Both the position numbers and the translations under genes were made by a program. Under the pieces are notes generated by a model. It was not told the DNA's origin, did no database searches, and was given only the letters and a program-made list of their open reading frames with translations. DNA of 64,000 nt from Anniella stebbinsi (Eukaryota; Chordata; Lepidosauria; Squamata; Anniellidae): NCBI GenBank assembly GCA_029215795.1, contig JARDYH010000002.1, positions 129,897,001 to 129,961,000 of the forward strand. The letters are read 5' to 3'. Positions 37,266 to 51,100 of the stretch are shown in pieces. The stretch's first letter is position 1; each line of letters opens with the position of its first letter.

Positions 37266-40200
37266 TCCTGAAGTGAACTTCCAGGCTGCTGGTATCTACA
37301 AATCGACCTCAGACGGCTTAGAGTGGGGCCAGGCAACCTTGTATCCTCCAGATGTTTTCGTGTACAATACCCATAAGACCCTGCCAGCATGGCCAATGGC
37401 CAGAGATTATGGGAGTTGTGGAAGTCAAACATATTGGCCAACATAAACCCACATTCTGCTTGAATTCGACCAATGAAACCCCCATGAGGAAAGAAAGTGT
37501 ACCTCTGCATATCGGCTACCATGGGACACGATGTACGGGGGTGTATTACTGCTATGTCCCATTTGCGGACTTCTCAGGCTTGCTACTGTTGGTGACCATT
37601 ATTTTGATCAGACAGAGACATGCTTATGCATTTAAATTTGCACAGATCTGCTAGTTTCGCATTATTTTCTCTACCTCCAACTTGTCCTGGGGACAGGCAA
37701 AGAGTTAAAAAAAGGGCACTAAGGCAGTAATCCTATACACGTCTTCCTGGGAGTAAATCCCATTGAACTCAATGTGCTTTATTTCTGAGTAGGCATATAT
37801 AGGTGCATGCTGTACAGCCCTGCCACTTTACCACCAGGTAATGCTTGTATTTCCACCCAGCTTTCTTACCAACTCTTTTTTTTTTTATTATATAATTTTT
37901 ATTAATTTCAACAAAACAAACATACTCATAATACATAATATAAAACAAAATACCACCCTCGACTTCCCCCGTGCACCCCCCGCCCACCGAGACCTTCTCA
38001 TACTCATTCATCCTCCTTCCAAAATTTTAATGATTCTTTTGAAGGTGATTGTCCCTTTCCCGATCTTAAAACATATTCCAAAAAGGGAGTCCATATTTCT
38101 CCACCAACTCTTGAATTGTCCACAAACATTCAAGCCCATTTTTTTTGCAGCTAGAAAACTTTCTTCTTTCTTTATCTTTCTTAACAATTAAAAACAGAGA
38201 CTTTTTTTCAAACTACATCCTGTAACAAATTCAAACACATACACCGATATGCTGCTTTTTAAACCTAATACTTACTGCTGAAAGGGAATAAAATGTTGTT
38301 TTTCTTCGTCATCCACCTTCCCATGGATGATGTCCGTAATGTCCATCACTAGGGATAAGACAGGCTTTAACCAATCATATTGCCAGAATCAAAGAGGTCC
38401 CGGTAAATTAAAAGCAAGCAAACAAACAAACAAACAAACCCTCCTATATAGCTGGGAAGATTATTTTGTTCCAAACCACTTAAACCAAGATCAGAGGCAC
38501 ATCCAAACAGTTTGAATGAAAGTGATTGGCTGCACAATTTGCAATCCACACAGGCAAATGCTACTGACGGGCCATGCATGATAGATCTCCGACAGCCACC
38601 AATTTTGTATGGATGCCTATTTAGATATAAGGTCAGCTTATATTAATGTATATATTTAAAATAGAAATGTTAAATCCTTCCGCTTCCTCCCCTTTTGCTT
38701 TTCTCTCCATCCTACTTTTTGTTGCTTCTTTGTAGCTAGTGTTGTTATTGTGGTGTTGCAAATTATCATAATAATCATAATAATAGACAAGGAAGAGGAG
38801 GAGGTGGCGGAGGAATCCCTCAGTGCCATTGCAAATCTTTTTTTCCCTAAAACCTCTTTTTAAGTATTTCCCCTGGGGGGGGGGGGAAATAAAGCCTCCT
38901 GAAAGGGATGTGAAAGTCTGCTGTGACACAGCAGGGAAGCCACAACTTCCTGTGAGCTTAACACGCTTGGCTTTGCACGTTTTGGATCAAAGAGCAGCAC
39001 GGGCCAGTGAAATACTTCTTCCTCTCATTCACCCCTCCAGTCATTCTTTCTTCTTTTCTTTTTTACAAATAAGGAACCAGTGGGTCTAAGACCTTAACAG
39101 CACATTCTGTTGATGGCGTAGGTAGCAGCTACAGCTACCTTTATTACTCTAAAGAAAGCGCAGAGCAAAACCTGAGCTTGCAAAAGCCCTTCAAATTCCA
39201 TCTCAAAGCTCATTCTAACTTGAGCCTGTATCAGATTGTGAGCTTTATTTTATTATTTTTGCATGAAAATCCATGCACATTTTCATGTGTATTGTTTCCA
39301 AGTGTACACATCAATTATGCAAATCTTTGAAATGTACACATTCTTCTCCCATTGATTAAAATGCATTTATGACCATTTCTCAAAAGTATGCATTTCTTCA
39401 TGCATATTTTTCAAATGTCCACCTGGTGACAAACACATTTTGGGGGGGTCCATGAACCACCTTGCAAATTCGGAAATGTTCAGACTTTGGCTGCAGATTG
39501 CATTCGAGTCTGTGTTCAGTTTGGAAGATGTGAACTGGTTAAATCCTGATAAAAAAACAAACCGAAACTAATTTCTTACTTGAGTGCCATTTTCTTGGTA
39601 AAACAGTGGGGTGGGGTACAAGGACAGAGGCAGCCATTCTGCTTATATCTTTTAATTAGTTTGGGACCCATTGAGCCTGTTTAGACAACATGCTAAGCCA
39701 TGGTTAGGCTGCTAACCCTTTTGCAGTAAATGCTTAGCGAGCGTATTTAAAGCATGCTTTAAATTCCTATGGTTAGGAATGGTTCACACAAAACATTAAG
39801 TCATGGTTGACACAACACACTAAGCCATAATGTTTAGTTCAAAATGCTTAACCACCATGGCTTAGCGTGTCGTCTGAACAGGGTAAGTGATATGAACTTT
39901 GATTGCTGCCCTAGCTTCCTAATCAATTTCCAATAGGACTCCCTTGAGAAAAGGGTTTTTTGAGCCATTGCGGGCTGTCCTACCTGCCACTCCAAAAGGT
40001 CTCCGGAGCCCACAGGTGTGCTTCTTGCCTTCCTTAAGCTCCATGTGGCCGACACGCACAATCTGACACACCAGGCTGATGCGCGGACGAATCAGGTCAG
40101 AACTGCTGAGGTCCTAGAAGGGCAAAAGAAAACAAAGTCAAAGACCAACAAAATGTATTGGACTGGTTCATGAATGGGAGAAAAGACAACATCATGTGCC

Positions 40201-43200
40201 TGAACAGGTCTACACTCCAAGATCCCCCAGATGGGTGCAGTCAATTTCTGCTAGCCCTGTGCTGATGACTTAAAATCATACAGGGAGTGTGTGTGTGTGT
40301 GTGTGTGTGTGTGTAAGGAACTGAAGTAGCAGATCCTGTCTCCAATCTATGCATACGTTATGCACGGGCATCCATAATTTCACTCAACATGCTCGCTGTG
40401 GCAAGCCAGACAAGCAACCAGCCTCCCTCCCAACCTTGGAGCTGCAGGTCCTTTGGTTTCTTCATTGCTGAGGCTGCAGAAGCATCTCATCTTGAAGCAC
40501 CCAAACCACCTTGGAGTGGCCTTCATTGGTGGGGTGCTATGGCATAGACCTAAACCACGTCCTGGAGACCAGCCCCAATTTATAGATCCCTGCCTACACA
40601 TGTACAAAGGTTTCTACCTGGTCCAAAGGCAACACTATCTTCTATATCCCATAGGTTCTTCAAGTGGCTATATGGGGTGGGATTTGGAGAGTCCTCTGCA
40701 TCGGCAGAAGCCACTTCTGCTCACCCAAGGGGATGTTGGTGGAGATCCTCAATTTCCACCAATTCTCCAATCTAGCTGCAGCCCCCTCCACGTGGCATCC
40801 CACATCTTTCTAGAGTGTCTTCGAACCCTCAAGGCTGGCTCCGGAGGGGGCAGAACGGGCTGCAGCGGGAAGGAGGAAGTGGGAGGAGCTCAGGATATGC
40901 AAGCCTGCCATTGTACATCAAACTAGCTGGAGGGCAAAAAATAATGTTTCCCTGAATGGTGAGGTCAAATAAGAAACAGAATGCATTTTTCCTTTATAGC
41001 TCCTCAAATGATCAAGGGTCTGGAGCATCTCCACAATGAGGGAAGGCTACAACAGCTGGGATTAAAAAAGGAGGGTAAGGGGAGGCAAGATAGAAGTGTA
41101 CAAAATTGTGCATGGTGTGGAGAAGGTCTTCCTCTCTTGTAATAATAAAATCCAGAGTCATCCCATGAAGCTGATTGGTGGGACGTTCAGAACAGATAAA
41201 AGATGTACTTCTTCACAGAGCGCACAGTTAAACTATGGAATTCACTTCCACAAGATATCATGATGGCCACCACTTTGGATGGCTTTAAAAGGGGATTGGA
41301 CAAATTCCTGGAGGAGAAGGCTATCAATGGCTACTAGTCTTGATGAGAAAAAAAAGGAAGAGAAGCAAGTTCTCAGAATGCTAAGGTACTTTATTGCCCA
41401 CGGCCAACGCGTTTTGGCCTATGTTGTTTTTTTAAGGCCTTCTTCCGGGGGTTGGTAAGAGATGTCTGCAGAAAACTCTTAGCAGGATGATAGTCTCCTA
41501 TTATATTCACTGCCGACTCCTGATGAGCATATGCTATCTCCACTGTCAGAGGCAGTATTGCCCAAGTACACCAAGGTGGGAAAGTGCTGTCATACTTGTG
41601 GGTTTCCCACAGGCAGCTGCTTGGCCACTGTATGAACAGTATGTTGGGCTAGCTGGACCCTTGGTCTGATCCAGCAGGGCTGTTCTTATGTTTCATATCT
41701 ATAGAATAAAAGTGGCCATATACAGAGATGCAAGTAGAGTAATGGAAGGTTTGCCCCCGCCCCTTAATGCACACACGTAAGGGCTTTTCAGACGTCCCCC
41801 ATGCATACAATGAATGCATGAGGGGGAAGTAGGTTTGCACCTTCTAACTACACCCCCAATTGCTGCACATTCAGCCTTACTGTTACAGGGGGCATACATG
41901 TATAGAAATATGTACGTGTACGGCTCTTCTACATAAATCCTGCACACAAAGAGGTAGTGATGCACAGATTTTGTAAAATCTGTTCCATCTGTATTTTGTG
42001 GATTGTCTGGTTCCTTTCCTTCCATCGTCTACTCACTGGCTGAATAGGATTTTTTCCCCAATTTCGCAAATTTGAGCAAATTTGCTTTTGTGAAAATTTG
42101 CATTTGTTTTTTTAAAAAAATAATTTTATTAATTTCAACATATAACAAAACAATACACAATACAAAAACCTCAACAACCTCCCATGTTCCCTACCCCCCC
42201 GAGACCTTCTAACCCTATTACTTATAAATTTTTCCAAAACTGCATTGATTTGTGCAAATCTCCCCAAAATGCGCAGATTTCCTCCCATATCTGCAAATAC
42301 CCCCCAAAATGAGATTTTTTATGTTGTAGCCTATGAGGGAAATGCACATTTTCAGGCAGTATAGGACTTTGGCTATTGGGCGGCATAGAAATGAAATAAA
42401 TAAAATATTTTACATATATTTCTTCAACTAAATTTGTGTAAAATTCCAGAAAGTTAAAAAAAACAAAAACCACTAATCCATGAATCCACGGAATCCATGT
42501 GTCTTGGGAAAACCAGTCAACTGAGGAATCCATGGATTGGATTCATGGAAATGCAAACTCATTTGATTCCATTGCGGAGTTCTCCGAGTTCCAAACATAA
42601 AGGTTGGCAACAACATTTCCTGCTGATTCATATTCCCCTCTCTTGCTTTGACATGTAAAAAACTATTCTTTCAGTTGGTTACTCCTCCAAGCAAGAGACC
42701 AGACCAAAGTTTGTTGAGATGTGACCGTAACACGGCCCAGCTACTCTCCAGGAAATGAGAATAAATAATTAACTACTCTGCCACTAAATACTATTTAAAT
42801 GACAATTTCACCCTTGGATCCAGTGCAAACATGTTACAGACCGCAAAATGGATCAGAATTATTTTCTGTTTAGAGCTTGCGGTCACAAGATTGGTAATCA
42901 GTACATTTAAAAATTGCTTGCTTAACTCCAAATGCCCCAAAGGGTCAAGGTTACCCAGCTCTCAAATTGAGTTCAGATTTGGGTGTTTGACGAGCCTATG
43001 GAATACTCTCCTGAAAGAGACTCGCCTGGCACATAGCTTGCAATCTTTTCATCATCAGGCAGGCAAAATTCCTCCAATTCACCCAGGCAATTTAAATTGT
43101 TGTCAATTTTTAAAATTGTTCAGGATTTTACTGGCCCATCTATTGCTCTGTAATATATTTTGTTGTGCACCATCCAGAAAGCCTGGCAGGATGAAGGGCA

Positions 43201-45110
43201 GGAGTGCCGATCCTTAAATCAGGGCTGTTGAACCTCTTTCTGCCCACTGGCTTTCTTCAATTTCGGAGATTATCTCGGTGCGGTGGGGGGCATTTCAGTG
43301 TTGGCAGGACCAAAAGGCCAAAAAAAAAGGTGGGGCCAAAAAACCTGCATATTTTAGCTTAGAGCTCTTACTATCAGTAAGTAATCTTTAGTGGAGGCAT
43401 TTCAACTTTTTAGAATGGGGGAAAATGCTGCGCAAAACCTGGGAAACCTCCAAATGATTGGTGATTGGGGGAAAAGGTTGGAGCTAAGGAAAAGGGTGTG
43501 GCCATCTGGAGAATCTTAGAGGGCGAGGCTGGGACCCCAGGCAAGCCCAGTTTGGCTGCAGGCCTGAGGTGAGGGATGTCTCGAACGCCCAATGGAGTCC
43601 GGGAGTCCAACGGACTCCTCCGTGTCCACCCCCCTAGACCCAGTTGGATGCCTGCAGCGCAAGCATGGACCCATGCTCAAGTGTTCGCGAGGCCCCAGGG
43701 AGTGCTCAACAGCCGTCCGCCCACGCTGCTGAAATTGCGAACTTCCCCCCATTGCGTCAATGGGGCCTTTGCAGCCACCATGAACGCAGTGGGGGGGATG
43801 CGCACAATTTCAGAGCAATTTCAGCAGTGGGGGTGGATGGCTGCTGAGTGCTCATCAGGCAGAGCGGAGCCTTAGAAGACCCTTGCGCAGCGTGACGAGC
43901 AGGGGCGGGGGGGGTGGATGTGGGTAAGCTCGCCCATGGAGGTTCAACACCACCCCTGTTTTAAATGCACTGTAAACATCAGAACAGAGCAAAGTGGCCT
44001 GTAATTGCAAAGCAGCTGCCCAAAAGAGCCTCTCTAAGGGCATTCCTGTACTGCAAATGTAAACCAGTTTGACTCTCTCAGCCTCCTGGTAACCAACCTC
44101 TCCCTGATAAACTTGCCCCACTTCCCACTCAAGAGCCTGGGATAGCAGTTCTATAATAGGGCAATGGATCTTTGGGAGAGAATTCTTCCCACCTTTACAA
44201 AACGATCATTCTAGCAGTCCCTAGGGAAAAGCATGTCAAATTAATAGTCAGGTTGAAAATGGAGTGCGGGCATGTCCTCTGCGCTCTTTTCTCCAGCAGC
44301 ATGGACAGCATGCAAATCCTACTTGGATCAAGGAATGGTAAAACGATGTTCTTACTGTTCCCTGACGAATTTCACTGCCACAAGATTGTGTGTGTGTGTG
44401 TGTTCATTTTTTCTATCAATAATTTATTGAAAGAACAATTTGTCATCTCTAACAACAACTAATAACAGAAATGTTGAAAAATAAAAAAACTTTTTTTTTA
44501 AAAAAAAATGTCTTTTTCCAATTGATTGCACCTTTGGTGATTGGCAGCCCCTGAATTCGGGAGCGACAGATCATCCAATGCAGGGCAGGAAGAGAGGTAG
44601 AGGCGATCTTCACTTCCCCTTCCTCCCATCTTGCAGGGTTTGCTAGACAAGCTTTTTAACGGGAGGGAGGCTAAAGGAGGCTCAAGATAACTTGCATCCT
44701 AGCTTCTCTGGTCTCCGCCCTTCCCTGCCCATCAAAATGCCCCCTTTCCTCCCTGACCAAAGTCGCTTTTCTGACCTCAGAGAGGCAGCCTGCATGGTTC
44801 TCTCTGAGCCAGCTGCAAGGGGCTGGGGGGGGAGGATCGGATCTCCCCCCCCCCTTCCAATGTCGGAGTGCTGTCTCCAAGCTCAGACGGGAGAACCTGG
44901 CCTATCCTATGGTCCCTGGGACAGTTGCCCTGGGATCATAGGATCACTCTCTTTGACGTTTTAGAAAAACGGATTTAGTGTCCTTTAGGCCAACACAAAA
45001 TTATAGGAGAAAAAGGGATTTCCAACAAATATATGATGTCTTTATTGTTACAGTCTTGGGTGCCTGCAAAGGTCTTGAAAACCTGGGAGTACTTTCCTTT
45101 TGGCTTTCAA

Positions 45111-45155
<45 letters not shown>

Positions 45156-48100
45156 ATTTTTATACCGCCCCATAGCCGAAGCTCTCTGAGCAGTTTACAA
45201 AGATTAAAACATTGAACATTTAAGAAAACAGATATACAACATTTAAGAAGCATAAAAGCATAAAACAGATAATGTACAAAGGCAATATCCATTTAAGTAT
45301 GAAGGCAAGGAACACGACAGATGAAGGTAATAGGTCTATTGGGCAAAATGCAAAATGAACCTCCCCATTCAGAGGCATGTGATCTTTCTCAGAGCATGGA
45401 ACTTCTCCAAAACATAACAGGTCCAGTCACTGGAAATGCACTTCGCTGGTGCTGAAGGAACTCCGCTGACTCCTTGTCACTTCTGAGCACGACCCAAGAG
45501 GCTAGTGTTTACCTAAGTGACTCAGAACCCAGGCATCTGAAGGAAAGCCTGCTCCCACATGAAACTGCCTGGGCACTAAGATAAGCTGTCAAGGCCTTTC
45601 CGTGCTTGTTTCAAATGAGACGGGCAGCAACTGGGGTAAAGGTGTCCTCAGCTGTGTTGCCTTGTGCATTCAACTCTCTCCAGGGAGACTTGCCCTGGCG
45701 CCTAAGTGGTTTATCTTTAAAGCTGCTATCTTTCGGGCACCAGAGGAAGACTTGCTCATTCTGCCCAGCCTCTGAACTGGTTTTACTAGTTTTCAATGCT
45801 GTTTGGGATTGATGTTTTAGTACTGCTTTTACGGTCATTTAAAAAAAAAAACAATAACAACATGACAGTGTTTTATTGCTTTTACATTTGTTTCTAAGTC
45901 GCCCTGATGGCTTCTATTAAAGGGCAGTACGAACAACACACACACAAATGAAGAAATACAATGGTGTCACAGTGAAAACACTAGATTAAAAAGAAAGGGC
46001 ATGGATTTCATGTTATTTGGGAGGTAATCCTATGCATGCTTAGCCAGGAATAAGTCCTACAACTCCCAGTATCCCCCAGCTAACATGGATAGGATGCACA
46101 GGATTATGAACATAAGAACATAAGAAGTGCCATGCTGGATCAGACCGAGGGTCCATTTAGTCCAGCAATCTGTTCACACAGTGGCCAATCAGCTGTCGAC
46201 AAAGCAGGACATGGTGCAACAGCACACTCCTACCCATGTTCCCCAGCAACTGGTGCACACAGGCTTACTGCCTCAGATACTGGAGGGAGCACATAACCAT
46301 CAGGGCTAGGAGCCATTGCCTTCTCCTCCAGTAATTTATCCAACCCCCTTTTAAAGCCATCCAAATTGGTGGCCATCACTACATCTTGTGGTAGTGAATT
46401 CCATAGTTTATGCGCTGTGTGAAGAAGTACTTCCTTTTATTTTTCCTGAATCTCCCCCTGTGAGGTTATCCTCGACCACTTGCTGCTGCTGCCCCTGTCT
46501 CGCCTTTACTATTTAGGCCCCACAGCACAACAGCCCAGCAACCCGGCCTCCAGATAACTTCTTTGTTCCGCTGCCACCAGTACCTTCTCAGGTAAACTCA
46601 CAGACCACACCAGTTGATGTAATTAACAAGAATTTATTAACATAAGTAATTGCAGGTAAATAAGCTTAACAGTTTCCTCAGTTCTAATGCGTAGTGGTTA
46701 CAAGTACAAAGCTTAGTGGTTTGTGTCAGTACACTCTTAAACTTTAACAAACTGTTCCTCATTTAATCTATGCTCTAAAATCTTATCTCAATCTCTCAAT
46801 CAAATGCTCTTCTCATCTAATAAACCTGCTTCAGACTCTCTGGCTGGTTTCGGACAACACAATAATCAACGGAGGGGGAAGAGGCAACCATCAGTTGTGT
46901 TGCTTATTGTGTCGTGTGGAGGGTTACACACCACGCACACACAACTGACGGTACGCTATTCCGCCCAATTAAGCAATGGAGACAAACAATGGGCTTGAAC
47001 GTTGTTTAGCCCAAAGCCCCATTGTTTAAAGTGTCGTCCGAAACCAACCTCCCCTCTCTCAGTGGACTATCGCATTTGGGCATAGAGTTCTGCCAGCCGG
47101 AGCAGCCGAACCACTCCGGCTGCTCTATACAGCCAGCAGAACTTGCGGTGCATGCTGGGATATGGCTGGGGACTGAGGGAGGGTGAGGGAGCAGATGTAG
47201 CAACCAAGGTGGCCGCCAGAACTTTCAGCTGCTCAACAGATGGAGTAGCAACGTGTCGTGTGTGGAGCATCGCCTACCTAATGCATGGTCAGTATACGCT
47301 ATTTCCCCCTCCGTTGCCTAATGTGTCATCCGAAACCAGCCTCTCTCTCTCAATACTCTCAATTCTCTTAAATCTCTTTCAACGTCTCTCTCAAAAATCC
47401 CCCCATCAGCCCTCTCCTGTCAGCTCCTCTCTGTCAGACACATATCTATGCTCCACTCGCTCTGTAGCTCCTCCCACTCTAACACAGCCAGCTAATCCAG
47501 GCACTCCAACCAACCAACCAGCCAGCCAATCAACACTCACCTTCCATTCGGGCACACAGCCAGCCAATCCAGGCACTCCACAACCAGCCAATCACTCTAT
47601 ACTTACCACACCTATAACCACATACTTTACCTACATACTTTACCTAATATTATTCTTAACCCTTTTTAAAGATATAAACAAATACATACCACAAACAATA
47701 AACTTTGCAATATATTTACAACCACAAACAGTGAAACGTCACACCCACCAATCAGCTTCATGGGAGGACCCCCTTGGGTTCTAGTATTTTGAGAGGGGGT
47801 GAAAAATGTCTCCCTTTCCACATTCTCCACCACATGAATCACTTTGTACAGCCTTACTATATTTAGACCGTCCAAAAACATGCTTTTCCTGGAGTTTCCT
47901 ATTTTACAGTTCTTCTTGGGTCAGATGCTACTGGAAAACCCAGGTAATGTATGAACATCTTGGAAACTCAGCAGTGCATAAGTAATCAAAACAAGCCAGC
48001 ATGTCAAAATAACCTCTTTTGGGTTACTTTTTTTTTGCTGTACTGAACTTTTCTTCTTTTTTTGTACTCGGTCAGTTTTGCGAAAAGATACACCCAAGAC

Positions 48101-51100
48101 ATTCTGCCCAACCACCATGCTTTCCAAGCGGTACAACAATCCGTGTTTACACAGCACCCAATTTGATGCCTGCCCCTCTCCACCAGTCCAGCAAGGATCT
48201 CTCGCAACAAATGTATCAAAGAAACAATGATAAGAGAGTAGCCCAAACAACTCCGACTGCAAGTGGGATGAGGGAATGGAATTTCAGAAGGAAGAAACAA
48301 CAGGGCTTACCGTAAAGACAGCTTGAAGGTTATTTAGCTTTTCAATTTCCTTTGGCATTCCATTACTCCCCCAACGAACCAGGTAGTTTTCGCTACAAGA
48401 GAATAAACAAAAAATATTGTCATAGACATACCCTTTAGGTCACATCATGCTCTTTAATTATGCTCTAAACACTTTGCCAAGTGGCAAAACTGTGACAGGA
48501 TGCCAAGACAGGCAGTTTATGTCCAAGTGAAACAAACCTCCAGGTGCTTTGGCATTTCACAGAAAGAAAATCAGGAACTGTGTTGGGCTCAGGCAGGTTA
48601 CAGCAGGGTGAACAACCTTTTTGGCCTTGAGGGCTGCATGTGACTAGGGGGTTGGGGGGGGCACACATATATACACCTGTATACACACACATCCCCATGA
48701 TCCTGATATGGGATGGCTCTTTCTCAGTGGAGGTGGCTTCAGAACATGGCTGAATTGATGCAATGTGAACCCTGATTTGGATTATGGCTCGAGTCGCAAG
48801 TAACAAACTATGGTTCCTCATTACACAAATGAGCAAGCACAAGTGTTGGATTCACACACTCCCCTTCCTCCCTCTTTTTCACTCAAGAAGACCAGATTCA
48901 AAGCTTCCATACACGGCTTGCAACAAACCATAGTTTTCCATAGCTGGACAAAACAGGAAACTGTGGCTTGCTGCAAACTACAAGCAGAAGTTTCTCATCC
49001 CCTCTGCTTGAATGTGAAAAAAAGGGAAGGAAATACATGAACGCAAGGCTCATTCCTGCTCATTCCCAAACCATGCTTGGAAGGATCACCTTCATGCAGC
49101 TTAAGAATCACCTTAATGCAGTCAAAGCTTGGCTCCAACCTCTCTTTTAATGATATTGGCCAAGGTGCTGTAGGCGGTAAGAGATCTTCTTGTTGTTTTA
49201 AATGTGATACTAGTAACATACCTAATGAACTTGGATTGATCTGGATCATAGAGGCTCATGAGCAGCTCTGCATCCTCACCGATGTTGCAGACAAAATTCT
49301 TGAAATTGACATACAGACTGTACGTGTGGGTCGTGTTGAAGATAGATTGTCCCCGTAGATCTACATTCTGCTGAAGAGACTTGTTGGAAAGAAGATATGA
49401 ACAAGAAAATGAGCTCTTAGAAAGAATAGCAGAATAACACCTGCAAGCCCCAACCTCTCTTGAAATCAATCTGTTCTCTCAGCCCCACATTTTAATATGG
49501 CTGTTTTAGGTGGAGCCAGCAGTAACCAAACATTCAGAGTGGTGTATGTTTGCACATGTATAGAACATCCTTCTCCAACTTGAGGCACTCCAGAAGTTTT
49601 GGACTATAACTGCCATCAGCCCTAAACAGCATGGCCAATGGTCAGGAATGCTGGAAACTGTAGTCCACAAATCTGGAGGGCATCAGACTGGGAAAAGCTA
49701 GTATAAAACCCAGGCTGCAATTTTAATGGATTAATTGCTAGATGAGCTGATTAAAACTTTTTTATATCAACTTTCCCCAGTGGTTGGGAAAAGGGGGTGG
49801 GGCCAAGGGAAGGATCTGGGAATTCTGAAGGGCTGGACGGACCCAAGGAAGACCGGATTTGGCCCCTAGGTCTCAGGTTCTGTACCCTTATCCTAGGCAA
49901 AGGAATGAATTCGCTTTGAATTGCTGCTCAGTTTCGCTCAGGAAGTGATGTGAGTTCTTCCTGACCAGGGAGAGAAGAACTTGTATAATTGCTGAATTAA
50001 TCTGAGGCAAGCAGGGCAGAGTTTGCCCATCTCAAATTTGAACAGAAGGCACTGCAGTTATGGAATGATCCAATCTTGTAATGCTAGAAAGGGGGCGAGG
50101 GTCACACTGGTTCCTTCAAACCAGCACAATAGCCATACTGTTCTTTACCAGCTCATCTCCGAAACTGCTGTGGTTTCTACATTTGCTTGGCATTCATTTA
50201 TTGTCAGCTTCCTGGTGGGAAAGCAACACATTAGATAAGACCAATACCTTTTCTTCTTGGATCCTTTCATCAATCCTTTTGGATGCTGTCTCGTGCGCTT
50301 TGAAGAGCGCTATCGTGCTAGTGGTATCTGGATCCAGGATGTTCCCATTATCGTCTCGTACCACCAAGTCCAGCCCCAAGATCCTTGCAGGAACCCGGAA
50401 AAACAAGGAAAGTAGACAAGGGTAAGGTTGGGGATGTATGTGAATTTCATTCCACAAATCACTCGGAAATGCCCTATTCGCAATATAAAACGTGAACACG
50501 AACTGGAGCGCATGTTCTCTGGTGTTCTCAAATTCCTGAAATTGCACTCGTGTTTGCAAGAAGTATACTTGAAAAATGCAGTTTTTTCAAAATGCACAAA
50601 TTTTGAAAAAACGCACAACTGTCCCAATTCGAAGGAACTAAATGGGAACAGAAGCAAACTGAGCTTTGTAGAAAAACTTGGAGAATTTCAGGGAGCTCAG
50701 GCATCCCTGGTCCTCCCATCCCTATGTAAGATGGGTAGCTAAAAATGGGAACTCATCATAAATGCCTCTAAGCACACCCTACTGGAATCCTATAGGTGCC
50801 AGATAAATACCTTTTTATTCTCCCAAGCATTTTAAGAACTGGTTTAATGTTTTTTAGATCACTGCACTTTTATTACTGCTTACTTTAACTTTGGCGTTAT
50901 GTGCTGGAGCATTCTTGTTGATTTTATCTTGATTTTATTATGTGCTGAATTTATTGTTGTTTCATTGTTTGTATATTATGCTTTTAACGTACTATACACC
51001 ATCCAGAGAACCTGAGTAATTGACCAGTTAAAAAGCATTATAAACAAACCCATCAGGCCACTCCAGATAACTAAAGTCAACATTGCGTATTAAAAGGATG

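Larger units (their letters stand above)
46108..47870 (-). repeat. CR1/L3-type LINE, split by a solo LTR
   Basis: First part 46108-46458 (GTGCCATGCTGGATCAGACC through TTTTCCTGAATCTCCC). Second part from 47749 (CAATCAGCTTCATGGGAGGA) to CATTCTCCACCACATGAATC. The two halves join exactly when the LTR at 46459-47743 is removed. Confidence 0.88.

Noticed and set aside
47143..47784. 213-aa open frame on the + strand
   Set aside because: It spans the end of a TIR element, solo LTR sequence with AACCAACC tandem words and then a LINE. Composition is low-complexity Pro/Thr/Ser, and it is not a gene.
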